IMG/VR virus record: IMGVR_UViG_3300046167_000088
Coordinates: 1-57,238 of that record
From: a virus
Length of the DNA stretch: 57,238 nt
Direction: 5' to 3' (one strand)
Shown here: in pieces, positions 25,139 to 34,817 of the stretch
Layout of the letters: every line of letters starts with the position of its first letter
Numbering within the stretch: the stretch's first letter is position 1
Notes under the pieces: generated by a model
Database searches by the model: none
What the model saw: the letters and a program-made list of their open reading frames with translations, nothing else
Told to the model about the DNA's origin: nothing
Translations under genes and position numbers: made by a program

Positions 25139-25561
25139 CTATTTAGTGAAGCCAGCGCCAAAGTAGAGGCCGACTATTGCTGAAACTATGTGTGTGTCTA
25201 GAGGGGTTATAACAAAGCCACGAGCTGCTTTCCAATGTATTGCATCAGGAGCGCCTAAGAGCCAGTTAATGAAGCCACCCTGTACTTCTGTGTAACCAAC
25301 GATTACGCTTACGTCAGGATACCATACTGCTACTAACTTTGGCAATACAATAATAGAGCCTACTGCAGATAAAGCTATGATCCTACGTGTCCAAGCAAAG
25401 TGTTTATCTTTACTGCCATGCTCTCTTGCATCACTGACTGCGCCTACAAGGGCTTTCTGTTGTTCTGCTTTAGCTTTATTGCTTTGACCCCAGATGGACA
25501 TAACTCCACCTAAGACAGTAGAGAAAAGCATTGTGATTAATTCTAGTGGTAATCCAAACAT
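25139..25561 (-). CDS. holin-like membrane protein (three segments)
   Basis: 140 aa with three likely membrane segments: about 4-24 (LPLELITMLFSTVLGGVMSI), about 63-85 (IIALSAVGSIIVLPKLVAVW) and about 118-137 (DTHIVSAIVGLYFGAGF). This fits the 3TMs family of putative phage holins, which open the inner membrane at lysis. It sits right behind a protein with a lysozyme domain, as holins do. The middle part is basic. Holin activity is not proven. Confidence 0.6.
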   Translation of the reverse strand: MFGLPLELITMLFSTVLGGVMSIWGQSNKAKAEQQKALVGAVSDAREHGSKDKHFAWTRRIIALSAVGSIIVLPKLVAVWYPDVSVIVGYTEVQGGFINWLLGAPDAIHWKAARGFVITPLDTHIVSAIVGLYFGAGFTK

Positions 25562-26737
25562 TTACAAAGTTTCCTCTCTTGTAGCAGTAAGAATAGTAGT
25601 ATTACCATTTCTGTCTAGTTTAATAGGAGTTCTGCCATTAGAGAAATCATAAACAATATTATCATCTTTATCTATAAACTCAAACCTTGTACCACCGCTA
25701 CTTGTAGGAATTTGCTTTATGGTTTTAATAGGGGTTAGACTTGAAGAGTCTTCCGTTACTTTGTTCCAATTTAAAGCTCTTCTTTTAGCTAAGCTCATTA
25801 AAGAACCTTTAGTACCATCTTTTGCAGTCATACCAACAAACTCTAATGTATTTTCTAATGAATCTTTAAGATTTGTTTTAGTAGGGGTTTGACCTACAGT
25901 ACCTACATTAAACTGCAAATCTAATATAGCCATCTGAGCGCTGGGAGGAAAAGACTTCCATAGCTTTGCTTTATCTAAAGTATTATACTTTCTTTGTACT
26001 TTCTGATAGTGATATAAGGATACAGCAGCAGCAAATTCAGCATCGGAAGAGTAATCACTTCTACTCATACCTTTAGGTATATTCTTAACACCATAAGCAC
26101 CTGTACGTCTACCGCCTTCAAGAGAAGCGTGTGCTGTTGTGCCTTCATGCTCTGTTAAGTAAGTATCTACAAAGTTATCTTCTAGGTATTGCACTGTTAG
26201 CTTTTGATTTGATAAGGAGGCTTTTTCACCTTTTTTATCAGCCCCCGAAATAAGGTCTTTTTGTACAGGCTTAACCATAAGACCTAATTGATCCTGTTCA
26301 ATAGCTTTAGCTATATCTACAGTAGGCTCTTCCTCTACAAGCTTCTCTGCTGCATCAGCACGTACATCTTTCATTATGTCAGATTCTAGAATATCTCTCT
26401 CTTTTATTATAGACCCAGAGAAGTTCATAGGGTTTATCCTAGCATCACTCTGAAACTTACGTAAGTCTTCATCTGTTATTTCAGGTACAGCTGCACCAGC
26501 GAAGCTCATAGGACGTTGTGATTGATACCTACTTAACTCTTTTTGGCTTATCTCACGTTTCTCTTTAAGTCTAGATAAGCTATCAAGTATCACACTAAAG
26601 GGACTAGGCTTATCGTTACCGCCTATTGCACTACCCATCAAGCCTTGCTTAGGTACAGTTTCACCCTCATCAGAAGAGCGTTTATTCATCTCTTCTTTAA
26701 TCTGCTCAAGCGCTGTTGTTAAGTTTAAACCTACCAT
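25562..26737 (-). CDS. virion protein with lysozyme-like domain
   Basis: 391 aa. Residues 1-180 are unfamiliar and helical. From about 190 to 330 is a T4/pesticin-type lysozyme domain: TEHEG (catalytic Glu) followed by GGRRTGAYGV (the T-x-x-Y-G step), and later MAILDLQFNVG. The C-terminal 60 residues are beta-rich. The enzyme cleaves peptidoglycan, either in the virion to let DNA in or as the endolysin; with the holin-like gene next to it, both remain possible. No signal peptide. Confidence 0.72.
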   Translation of the reverse strand: MVGLNLTTALEQIKEEMNKRSSDEGETVPKQGLMGSAIGGNDKPSPFSVILDSLSRLKEKREISQKELSRYQSQRPMSFAGAAVPEITDEDLRKFQSDARINPMNFSGSIIKERDILESDIMKDVRADAAEKLVEEEPTVDIAKAIEQDQLGLMVKPVQKDLISGADKKGEKASLSNQKLTVQYLEDNFVDTYLTEHEGTTAHASLEGGRRTGAYGVKNIPKGMSRSDYSSDAEFAAAVSLYHYQKVQRKYNTLDKAKLWKSFPPSAQMAILDLQFNVGTVGQTPTKTNLKDSLENTLEFVGMTAKDGTKGSLMSLAKRRALNWNKVTEDSSSLTPIKTIKQIPTSSGGTRFEFIDKDDNIVYDFSNGRTPIKLDRNGNTTILTATREETL

Positions 26738-26741
26738 TGTA

Positions 26742-29357
26742 TTATCCTATTTTACCTGTTAGTCCATACTCTATAATTGTTGGAGCAATAGATGCTACAA
26801 TCTTACCAAAGCCTGAACCTTTTGCAGAGTCTAGCTCAGCCTGTGTTCTTTCTCTACTTAGTTCAGCTTCTAGTGCCGCAAGCTGTACACGTAGCTCTCT
26901 TTCTGCTTGGTTCTCTGCAGTCTTGAAAGCATAACTTACTAAGTCTCTCTCTTCCTGTAGGATGGCATTATAAGAAGCCATAGTAAATTCATTAGCAGAC
27001 ATAGCCGCTTCACGGTTAGACTGATTCTGTGCCGCTATCTCTGCAGTTGTGATAGACTGTGACCACGTAGCATTAGCTTGTGCAACTACAAGAGCATTAG
27101 TAGCGTTGAACTGCTCTCTAGCTGTACGCTGTGTAGCGTTGTATTGCTCTAGAGAGTTTGTCTCTCCTGCATTAAACTGTGCCATAGCGTTAGCTTGTTC
27201 ACTATTCTGTAGAGCTATATTAGCCGCTAGATTAGCAAAGAACTGATTAGCTTGGTTTTCACTTGTAGCGTTAAACTGTTTAGAAGCATTCTCTGCTGCT
27301 TGATCTGATAGTAAAGCATTAGCAGTCTGTTGTGCTTTATACATGGATGTCTGTTGTGTATTACTTAAACTAGCCATATCCATCTGTAAGAAAGACTGTG
27401 CATTTGTTATCTGTGCTTGTTGACGGTTATTTAAGTTAGCCATATCCATTTGAGACATAGCCGCCGCATCTGCAAGTATCTTAGCGTTCTGTGAGCTAAG
27501 GTTAGTTAGATCAACTGTCTGTGCCATACGTGCATTCTCTAGTGCTATCTGTTGTTCTGCACTAAAGTTAATGTTAGCTATATCAGCTATTCTAGAAGCG
27601 TTAGCTACACGAGATTGGAACTCTTGGTTAAACTCTAAGCCTAAGAACTCAGAACGTTTCTCTGCTGCAAACATTGCCGCTTGTTGTTTGTTAGACAAGT
27701 TCTGTGCTTCAAACTTAGCGAAGGTAGACGCATCTACTTGTGCTATAGGTATAGCTGATTCCATCGCTGCTTGTATAGCCGCTTGTCCTGCCATAGATGA
27801 TGCACTTAATCCACGAGAAGCCATCATAGCCGCCGCATTACGCATAGCACCTGCCGCCCAAGCAGGAGGAGATTTACCCTCAAAGTCTGCCATCAAGCCT
27901 GTAAGTTGTCCCTGTACTGTAGCATCTGTAGAGGGTGCGCCTGTAGCCGCTTCAAAGTTAGTCTCTACTCTAACACGATCCATATCAACAGCAGAGCCTG
28001 ATATAAGTTCACCCTCTTGTAGTGTTCTTGCTTCAGGAGCTACAACTGTAGTAGCTTGAGCTATTTGAGCTGCATCTAATCCTAGTCTAGCTAACTCTTC
28101 AGGGTTCATAGTCTGAGCATCAGCTAAAGCACCAGCGCTGGGCTTACCTGTAGCTGCTTCTAATCGTGTAAGAACTTCTTCTACTGAAGCTGTAGCAGGT
28201 AAAGCATCATACGTAGCCCCTGCCTTTTGCTCTGGAGTTACAACAGGTGGTGCTGTCTCTGCAGTAGTTACTGTAGCTTGAGGAGCGTCACCCTTGATAG
28301 TACCCGTCTCAGGAGCTAACATACCTGCGGCTTTATCAGCTTCAGATACTTCAGCTACTTTAGATTCACTAACAACACTGGCTGGGTCTTTATATAACTG
28401 TGAAGAGAACTCATCTGCTGAGGGTAACTCTGTTGCTTTAAAACTCTTCTGCATTGTACCATAAGCGGCATTAGCATTATTTACTGCTATCTGTGCTTTA
28501 TTTACTGCATCAGATAAAGCTTTATTAGAAGGATCTGCAGTAGATGCATCTAAAGCTTTTTGGAATGCAGCATTGGCTGTAGCTATGTTTTGTTGTGCCT
28601 TATCTAATTCTACATTCATAGGGCTTGGAGGTTGTGTTGTATCAGGACGTGAACTACCTGCACTAGGACCTCTAGCTATAGCCTCATTAACTGCTTTCTG
28701 TTGAGCTTCAGATAATACATCTCTACTCCTCCTGTTTTGTATCTTTTGAGCTTCTTCGTATGTGTAGTTATATTCTTGCGGCATTTGTTTTAGCATACCC
28801 TCTGGGATTGCTGTTCCACCTTGATTGGCTCTGTTAGATAAGTATGTTTCATATGCCTTGTCTTGCGCTCTTCCCATACTGCCAGAACCCATAGAGCCAA
28901 AGTAGGGGCTATCATACATATCTTGAGTACCCATAGTATTATTCTTTTTAAAGTCTGCATACTCTGGTGAATTGTAGAAGGCTTGATCAATGTCAGGTCT
29001 GGGTTCTACAGGTTTGCCAGGCTTAAATTCAGCAATAGTTCTAGGGTCAGGCTGTAAGGAAGGTCTTGTCATTATGTTATTAAAAGGTTGTACGTTACCT
29101 TGTGCCAGTTCAGGCATTACACCTGCTAAGCCTTGAATAGCTTGATTGGCTAAGCCACCTATTTGGTAGCCTTGTACGTAACCACCCTGAGCCATACTAA
29201 TGCGTTTAGATGCTTGTTCTGCCATCATACCTACACGACTAGCTGCAGAAGGTGTAGCGGCTAAAAACTTAGCTTGCTCATCTGCTTGCATACCTGCCAT
29301 CTCTGGTATTATCTTACCCATTTGTTCAGGTGTAAATCCACCAAATTTCATAGCCAT
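26742..29357 (-). CDS. internal virion protein, Ala/Gln/Asn-rich with helical repeats
   Basis: 871 aa. The first 60 residues contain AQGGYVQGYQIGG, a motif shared with 46504-47736. The middle is rich in Ala, Thr and Pro. From about 550 to 840 it is a long Gln/Asn/Ala-rich helical array with units such as QMDMANLNNRQQAQ and QMDMASLSNTQQTS, and many FNA blocks. This shape fits a long core rod or coiled ejection protein. It is not a tape measure in the strict sense because the tail is short. No enzyme motif seen. Confidence 0.6.
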   Translation of the reverse strand: MAMKFGGFTPEQMGKIIPEMAGMQADEQAKFLAATPSAASRVGMMAEQASKRISMAQGGYVQGYQIGGLANQAIQGLAGVMPELAQGNVQPFNNIMTRPSLQPDPRTIAEFKPGKPVEPRPDIDQAFYNSPEYADFKKNNTMGTQDMYDSPYFGSMGSGSMGRAQDKAYETYLSNRANQGGTAIPEGMLKQMPQEYNYTYEEAQKIQNRRSRDVLSEAQQKAVNEAIARGPSAGSSRPDTTQPPSPMNVELDKAQQNIATANAAFQKALDASTADPSNKALSDAVNKAQIAVNNANAAYGTMQKSFKATELPSADEFSSQLYKDPASVVSESKVAEVSEADKAAGMLAPETGTIKGDAPQATVTTAETAPPVVTPEQKAGATYDALPATASVEEVLTRLEAATGKPSAGALADAQTMNPEELARLGLDAAQIAQATTVVAPEARTLQEGELISGSAVDMDRVRVETNFEAATGAPSTDATVQGQLTGLMADFEGKSPPAWAAGAMRNAAAMMASRGLSASSMAGQAAIQAAMESAIPIAQVDASTFAKFEAQNLSNKQQAAMFAAEKRSEFLGLEFNQEFQSRVANASRIADIANINFSAEQQIALENARMAQTVDLTNLSSQNAKILADAAAMSQMDMANLNNRQQAQITNAQSFLQMDMASLSNTQQTSMYKAQQTANALLSDQAAENASKQFNATSENQANQFFANLAANIALQNSEQANAMAQFNAGETNSLEQYNATQRTAREQFNATNALVVAQANATWSQSITTAEIAAQNQSNREAAMSANEFTMASYNAILQEERDLVSYAFKTAENQAERELRVQLAALEAELSRERTQAELDSAKGSGFGKIVASIAPTIIEYGLTGKIG

Positions 29358-29371
29358 TTTAATAGTCCTTA

Positions 29372-29626
29372 TTAATTACCCAACTTCATCCAAACTGCAG
29401 CAGCAACAAAGCTGAATATAGCAATGGTTGTTATTTTTACGAATGTGTTCCATATACTTAAACGTGTTTGTCTCCACGTTGTTAATAGGTTACGTACTTC
29501 ACGTATGTCTTCAGCAGCAGACTCATCATGTAGTCCTAACTCACGTAAAACTAACTTAGCTCCACGTTTAGCTGATCTGTCTAGTATAATCTCTAGCTCT
29601 TCTGGGGTCAACGTTATATTGTTCAT
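29372..29626 (-). CDS. DUF6127-like tail-anchored membrane protein
   Basis: 84 aa from ATG 29626, which overlaps the previous stop (TAATG). Pattern: LTPEELEIILDRSAKRGAK, LGLHDESAAEDIREVRNLL, then a C-terminal membrane segment (FVKITTIAIFSFVAAAVWM). This fits the DUF6127 family (tail-anchored, helical). A part in lysis or in virion entry is possible. Alternative start at 29650 overlaps the upstream gene more. Confidence 0.65.
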   Translation of the reverse strand: MNNITLTPEELEIILDRSAKRGAKLVLRELGLHDESAAEDIREVRNLLTTWRQTRLSIWNTFVKITTIAIFSFVAAAVWMKLGN

Positions 29627-30582
29627 TACGTTACTTCTCTTAATATCCACGTAGCATCAGGCTGTTCATTATAACAACTAAGAGATGTACTGGAAGCTGT
29701 ATCGTTCTTTATAAACGTTACACCCCAACAGCCTGTGTTGTACCACCAACCACCTCTATGTATGTAGTCACAATCAGAGCTAGTCCACCATCCTGAACTA
29801 GCACCATCGCCCCCACGCTCTCTAGCCCAAACAGCTATCTCATCTCTGCCTAAAGTAACAGAAGGAGCATTATTTGCTATATTAAGAGAATTAATACCCC
29901 ATCCACTGCCCTGTGCTACAAAACGTCTATTAAACTCATACTTACCGCTAATTAGTATTAAACCACCCATAGACCATTTATCTGTTTGCTGTCTATTGTA
30001 GGTATAACTAATATTACCAAGCTGATTAAGAGGTGTGTTAATAACATCTACACATACATTTGCGTTACCGTTGTATGTTTCATTTTTATTTTCTGTCTCT
30101 GTTCCACTTACGCTTATAGGGTCTGTACGATTAGAACCTCCTGGCATTCCAGCGATTCCTATAATAGTAGTCCACGCACTTTCTACATAAAAGTTAGATT
30201 TAGTTTGTGTATTAGTTACTACATCTGTTGCTAGATTATATCCTGCATTAGGGTTGTTCTGAAGCACACTTCCTATATGGTTTATAACCACTTCACCACT
30301 TGGAGGTGATATTTGCGATGTAGTAATAAGACCTGAAGCTCTATACTGCCTAAATCTTTGTAGCTTCTGAAGATCACTACCCTCTTTGTAAACAGAAAAG
30401 AAATCGTCTAAACCTAAAGCCCCTGAAGTAGGTACATTATCGTGATTTCCATACTTCTCTTTAATTGTACCATTACCCTGAGAACCTCTATACATATCAT
30501 CCATACTTATTGAACCAGAGAGTCCAAACTCAGTACGAATTTGATCCATTGATATTGATTGTCCTGATGCAGGTAAAGCCAT
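29626..30582 (-). CDS. tail fibre or tip protein
   Basis: 318 aa. The N-terminus SGQSISMDQIRTEFGLSG, repeated as SISMDDMYRG, is the common start of phage fibre-like proteins. The rest is Ser/Thr/Asn-rich and beta, with several Cys near the end (WTSSDCDYIHRGG, NTGCWGVTF). It probably is a receptor-facing tip. It starts in a TAATG overlap with the next fibre gene. Confidence 0.6.
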   Translation of the reverse strand: MALPASGQSISMDQIRTEFGLSGSISMDDMYRGSQGNGTIKEKYGNHDNVPTSGALGLDDFFSVYKEGSDLQKLQRFRQYRASGLITTSQISPPSGEVVINHIGSVLQNNPNAGYNLATDVVTNTQTKSNFYVESAWTTIIGIAGMPGGSNRTDPISVSGTETENKNETYNGNANVCVDVINTPLNQLGNISYTYNRQQTDKWSMGGLILISGKYEFNRRFVAQGSGWGINSLNIANNAPSVTLGRDEIAVWARERGGDGASSGWWTSSDCDYIHRGGWWYNTGCWGVTFIKNDTASSTSLSCYNEQPDATWILREVT

Positions 30583-32240
30583 TATACAGATCCATATGCT
30601 GTTATGTTGCCTACTACGGTTAAGTTACCAGAACCGTCTATCTTCATTTTGTTTGTACCATTAGAGGCAAACAATAGAGTGCCACCACTCTCTGTTATTG
30701 TCCAGTTGCCTAGATCTACAGTTGTAGCATTAAGAGTAGAAGCAGAGAATGACTGTGATCCAGAACCTGCTAGTTCAGCCTTAGTGTCTATCTCTGTCTG
30801 TAATCCGTCTACGTTAGCAATAGTATGATTATGACTGTCATCTGCTATTACTGCTGTTATAGTGGCATTGCTTGTACCGTTAAAAGAAACAGAACCTGTC
30901 ACATCTCCTGTTAAGCCTATAGTACGAGAAGTAGCTAACGCTGTAGCTGTAGAAGCATTACCTGTAACAGCACCCGTAACGTTACCAGTTAAGTTACCCT
31001 CGAATGTACCTGCTACAAATGTCTCACTGCCTACGCCCCACTTGTCTGTTGATTCTGTCCAGACTAGAGACTTGTTAGAAGATGTACCACGTTCAATAGT
31101 AATACCTGCATCCTGACTAGGTGTACCTGTCTCGTCAGAGTTAAGAGTGATAATATTGTCACCAATGTTTACAGTGTTAGAATTAACTGTAGTAGTTGTA
31201 CCATTAACTGTTAGGTTACCGCCTACAATAACATCATCAAATGTTACGTCTTGGTTTGTAGCTAATGAGATAACACCTGTAGAGCTATTGTAGCTGATGT
31301 TACCCGTAGCAGATATTGCACCCCTAGCTCTTGCTGTAGTGTGATACAGATTAGTTGAGCCTTCAGCTATAGTATCTGTGTTACCCTGAGTAAAGCTCAT
31401 AACACCAGTAGAATTATTGTAGCTTAAACTTCCTGTAGCTGAGATAGCACCTCTAGCTCTAGCAGTTGTATGATATAGGTTGCTAGAACCCTCAGAAAGC
31501 GTGTCTGTGTCGTGGTTAGCTATGCTTGATACAGTACCTGTCACATTACCTGTTAGAGCGCCCGTAAAGCCTCCTGTAGCCGACACAGTACCACCTACAA
31601 CAATGTTACCAGAGTTAAGTGTAATATTAGCTGTAGCTATGGTTGTGTTGCCTGTTATAGCAAGAGTACCACCTACTGTAGTATTACCTGTCACTGCTAG
31701 TGTACCCAGCGCTGAAGTAGCTGAACCATTTAAGCGTAAAGCTTCTACATTACCTGAATAGATAGACAACTGGTTAGAGTTATTGCTTAGTTTACCGAAG
31801 CTTACACCACCGTCTTTAAGTAGTACGTCTCCACCGTCAGCATCTAGTGTAATATCACCCACAACATCTAGGGTTAAATCTCCATTAGACACAGTGTAAG
31901 AGTTATCTACGATAGTAGTATATCCATTTACACCAATGTTGGCTGTATCTGTATAAAGAGTACCATCAAAGTAGCCATCCTTAAACTGAGCTGCACTAGA
32001 GCCTAGATCAATAATGTTGTTTGCTTTAGGTAAGAGTGTAGATGTACCTACAATAATGTCCTGCCCTGGTCCTACCTTTGTTACAGGTGCGCCTTGGCCT
32101 GATGAACCGTCATGAGAGTGACCAGAGGATGCGTTAAATGCGCTTTCTACAGCGTTAAACTCTCCGTCTAAGTCGTCTGCGTCAATAACGCTACCATTAG
32201 CGATGTTGTTAGCCGTATCTTGGCGTGTATAACCTGCCAT
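30582..32240 (-). CDS. tail fibre protein
   Basis: 552 aa. N-terminus RQDTANNIANGSVIDADDL and FNASSGHSHDGSSGQGAPV are typical of marine phage fibres. The body is Gly/Thr/Asn-rich beta with internal repeats: SLSYNNSTGVMSF and SEGSSNLYHTTARARGAISA occur twice, and NLTVNGTTTTVNSNTVNIG occurs in related fibres of this genome (see 42584-43687). Likely a trimeric fibre that binds the cell. Confidence 0.72.
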   Translation of the reverse strand: MAGYTRQDTANNIANGSVIDADDLDGEFNAVESAFNASSGHSHDGSSGQGAPVTKVGPGQDIIVGTSTLLPKANNIIDLGSSAAQFKDGYFDGTLYTDTANIGVNGYTTIVDNSYTVSNGDLTLDVVGDITLDADGGDVLLKDGGVSFGKLSNNSNQLSIYSGNVEALRLNGSATSALGTLAVTGNTTVGGTLAITGNTTIATANITLNSGNIVVGGTVSATGGFTGALTGNVTGTVSSIANHDTDTLSEGSSNLYHTTARARGAISATGSLSYNNSTGVMSFTQGNTDTIAEGSTNLYHTTARARGAISATGNISYNSSTGVISLATNQDVTFDDVIVGGNLTVNGTTTTVNSNTVNIGDNIITLNSDETGTPSQDAGITIERGTSSNKSLVWTESTDKWGVGSETFVAGTFEGNLTGNVTGAVTGNASTATALATSRTIGLTGDVTGSVSFNGTSNATITAVIADDSHNHTIANVDGLQTEIDTKAELAGSGSQSFSASTLNATTVDLGNWTITESGGTLLFASNGTNKMKIDGSGNLTVVGNITAYGSV

Positions 32241-32252
32241 AAGAGTTATCCT

Positions 32253-33797
32253 TTATTGTCTATCGTTCTGTGTAAACTCAAGAAGTGCTGTATCTAGAGT
32301 AAATGCTGGGTTAGTTGTGTTATCTTCTATACGTATTGATATAGTCTTACCTGATCCGATAATCTGGTTCTGATAAACTTTATCTAGTTCTCCACCAAAT
32401 ACGGCTGTACCATACAAGGATGTAACTGCTCCGTAGATAGCCGCAAATATACCTGTACTTGTAATAGTTGTAGCTGCTGGCTGTATTAGGTTTTGGTTGT
32501 TAGATCGAGTAAAGTCATACTTAAGTGCTAAGTCTATATTGAAAGCGCCTTTAGGGTCTATATATGTAGTTAGCTTATAAAAGGTTTTACGTATCTGTGG
32601 GTCTGATATAGGCATATAAGGTGATTCATATATAGCTTCAATGTTCTCTCCATCAAAAGTATAACCTGTCTCCATCTTATATACGTAGCCATCCTCATTA
32701 GCAAATATAATAGTCTCTGAATATTCTGTATACTTAGAGTCTGCTACAAAGGCTTTGATACCTGAAGTCTCACCCCATGCTAGATCAGATGCACCTTGGT
32801 TAGAAAACTTAGTTACGAGTAACCCACGAGCAACTTTCTTTTGTTCTGACTGTGTATAGCCAAAGATGCGGTACTGTGCTTTCTCACGTATAACAATAGA
32901 GCAAAAGTTAGATGTACTCTGAGCAAACTTATAAACGTCATCAGCTATAGGGTCAGAAGCTACTTCAAGTGAGAAGTCACCAATTCTGTCTGTAGCACCT
33001 AAGAGTCTGATACCGTCAGGAGACATATACATAATGTCACCACCAACCTCTTGTATCGTATCAGGGTCTAAACAACCAATACCTTCTGTGATAGGGTTTA
33101 ACTGGAAGTCAGCTAGAGTTGTACCAGATAAGCGTTGTATGTTGTTTCTACTAAAGATGATAAGTTGATCACGGAAAGCAATCAAGCCTGTAATGTCATG
33201 GCTTACGTTTATCACACCACCACCATTAGCGGCACTATAGTCACCTGAGTCTGAGGGTGCTGAGAAGTATAAGTTAGAACCTTTAGAGAAGAATACTGTA
33301 GTCTTAAATACTGCTACCTGTTCTGCACCCTGTAAGTCTGATAGAGAAGAGATAAACGATAAAGTGTTAGCTGTATCATTAAATAGCGCTGGGTAGTTAG
33401 ACCCATCTACCATTATGATGAAGTCACCTGCACCAAAGTTGTACTCTGTGCTACGTATCTTACCGCCTAACAGTGCTGCCTTACCTAGTGAAGACCAAGT
33501 ACCACCAGAAGATCTATGGTATTCAGTTTTAGGTGGAGAAGCTCCATCACTTCTAGCGGCTATATACTCGCCTATGTTTGCTACTTTAACACCAAGTACA
33601 CGCCCTGTTCCTGGTACAATATTGTTTGTTGCTTTTGTGTACCCTAATACTTTACTGTAACCACCTGATCTAGCTGGCTCAAAGTTCTGTAGTATAGTAG
33701 CAGAACCAACAGCATTAGCACCCTGTTGTAGAGGGCTGAGATTAGAGATGAGGCCACCTTTAAACTCAATAGGGAATGTCTGCCAATTAGTAGCCAT
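32253..33797 (-). CDS. tail tubular protein B-like (nozzle)
   Basis: 514 aa. Start TFPIEFKGGLISNLSPLQQG and LQNFEPARSGGYSKVLGY are the usual opening of short-tail tube proteins that follow the adaptor. The body is beta-rich, with GCLDPDTIQEVGGDIMYMS and IRLLGATDRIGDFSLEVAS in the conserved core, fitting T7 gp12/P22-type nozzle. It overlaps the adaptor gene by one base. Structural role is inferred from order and pattern. Confidence 0.75.
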   Translation of the reverse strand: MATNWQTFPIEFKGGLISNLSPLQQGANAVGSATILQNFEPARSGGYSKVLGYTKATNNIVPGTGRVLGVKVANIGEYIAARSDGASPPKTEYHRSSGGTWSSLGKAALLGGKIRSTEYNFGAGDFIIMVDGSNYPALFNDTANTLSFISSLSDLQGAEQVAVFKTTVFFSKGSNLYFSAPSDSGDYSAANGGGVINVSHDITGLIAFRDQLIIFSRNNIQRLSGTTLADFQLNPITEGIGCLDPDTIQEVGGDIMYMSPDGIRLLGATDRIGDFSLEVASDPIADDVYKFAQSTSNFCSIVIREKAQYRIFGYTQSEQKKVARGLLVTKFSNQGASDLAWGETSGIKAFVADSKYTEYSETIIFANEDGYVYKMETGYTFDGENIEAIYESPYMPISDPQIRKTFYKLTTYIDPKGAFNIDLALKYDFTRSNNQNLIQPAATTITSTGIFAAIYGAVTSLYGTAVFGGELDKVYQNQIIGSGKTISIRIEDNTTNPAFTLDTALLEFTQNDRQ

Positions 33798-34486
33798 CAG
33801 TAATGAACTCTTGTATCTCTTAAGTATTCTGTACGGTTAATGTTTAAGGATCTCATACTCTTAATGCCTTCCTTAAACTTGCTCTGTGATAATTGTGCAG
33901 ACTGAGTGTCACCCCTGAATACATAAGCATAATACATAGCACCATCTACAACAATATGTCTGTATGACTCTGGTATAGTAGCAACGTCTGATGCTTTCTC
34001 CATATCAACACCATTAGTGTAATATTCGTAGACTACTTCGTATGCTTTATCTGGGGAAGGTACAAACAGTAATTCTCTACTTGGCGCACGTACAACATAC
34101 TGTGGTACGCTTCTTACATCTGAGCTAGAGTTATACTCTACGTCTGCGTGTTTGTCAAGATATTCTTCATAATTCAACACTTTAAGACGCTTAGTATCTA
34201 CATTAAGAGTATTATCACGTTTTAATCTAAAGCTATTCATATTAACAGTCTTACTATCATAAGGCATACTGTAGCGTACCTCACCTGGAGTAAGTACTTC
34301 TGTTTCTTCTGCATGATTCCAAGGCCACTCAAACTCTTCTTGGTGTATGTGTCTTATAGAAGCATTAACAGCGTCTTTAGTGAGGTTGTAGTAACCTTGT
34401 GCTGTAGCAAAGTTAGATGTAGTTAGTTCTACTTCGTTAAGTCTTCTGTTAACATCATTAACTAACCCGATAAAGTCATAGGCCAT
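33797..34486 (-). CDS. tail tubular protein A-like (head-tail adaptor)
   Basis: 229 aa. Pattern LVNDVNRRLNEVELTTSNF, FEWPWNHAEETEVLTPGEV, then PESYRHIVVDGAMYYAYVF and KFKEGIKSMRSL near the end match T7 gp11-type adaptor proteins, which form a ring of twelve below the portal. Sits directly upstream of the nozzle gene, the usual order. Confidence 0.8.
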   Translation of the reverse strand: MAYDFIGLVNDVNRRLNEVELTTSNFATAQGYYNLTKDAVNASIRHIHQEEFEWPWNHAEETEVLTPGEVRYSMPYDSKTVNMNSFRLKRDNTLNVDTKRLKVLNYEEYLDKHADVEYNSSSDVRSVPQYVVRAPSRELLFVPSPDKAYEVVYEYYTNGVDMEKASDVATIPESYRHIVVDGAMYYAYVFRGDTQSAQLSQSKFKEGIKSMRSLNINRTEYLRDTRVHY

Positions 34487-34488
34487 TC

Positions 34489-34806
34489 TTATTTCTCCTT
34501 AACACGTACAAATACTGAACGCTCATATTGTAAGCCTTCTACTGTAGTGATTTTACAAGTAACTCTATATCTAACGTTATTAGTACCAAGAGATAATCTT
34601 ATTGTTGCTACGGTGAGTGTATTGGTTTTCTGTACCATCTGTAATGCATTAACAACTTCACCTGCATCTATTAGAGTTTTTGTACCGTCAGAGTCATCTA
34701 CAAACCATGTAACACCTGAAATAGTGTCATCACCTAAAAAGCGTGACCAATCAATGCTATAATCTAATACTTCGTCTTTATCTTTATCAGGCCATTTATA
34801 TGACAT
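34489..34806 (-). CDS. small beta-sandwich virion protein
   Basis: 105 aa, beta-rich, with the layout YSIDWSRFLGDDTISGVTW and NNVRYRVTCKITTVEG, like small Ig-like virion proteins that connect fibres to the tail in other phages. No signal or membrane part. Three bases from the adaptor. The connector role is inferred from the pattern and place. Confidence 0.6.
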   Translation of the reverse strand: MSYKWPDKDKDEVLDYSIDWSRFLGDDTISGVTWFVDDSDGTKTLIDAGEVVNALQMVQKTNTLTVATIRLSLGTNNVRYRVTCKITTVEGLQYERSVFVRVKEK

Positions 34807-34817
34807 TCGTATATTCC

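Noticed and set aside
27571-28059. 162-aa frame opposite the Ala/Gln-rich virion protein
   Set aside because: Arises from the repeats on the other strand; Ala/Ser-rich with no ribosome site.
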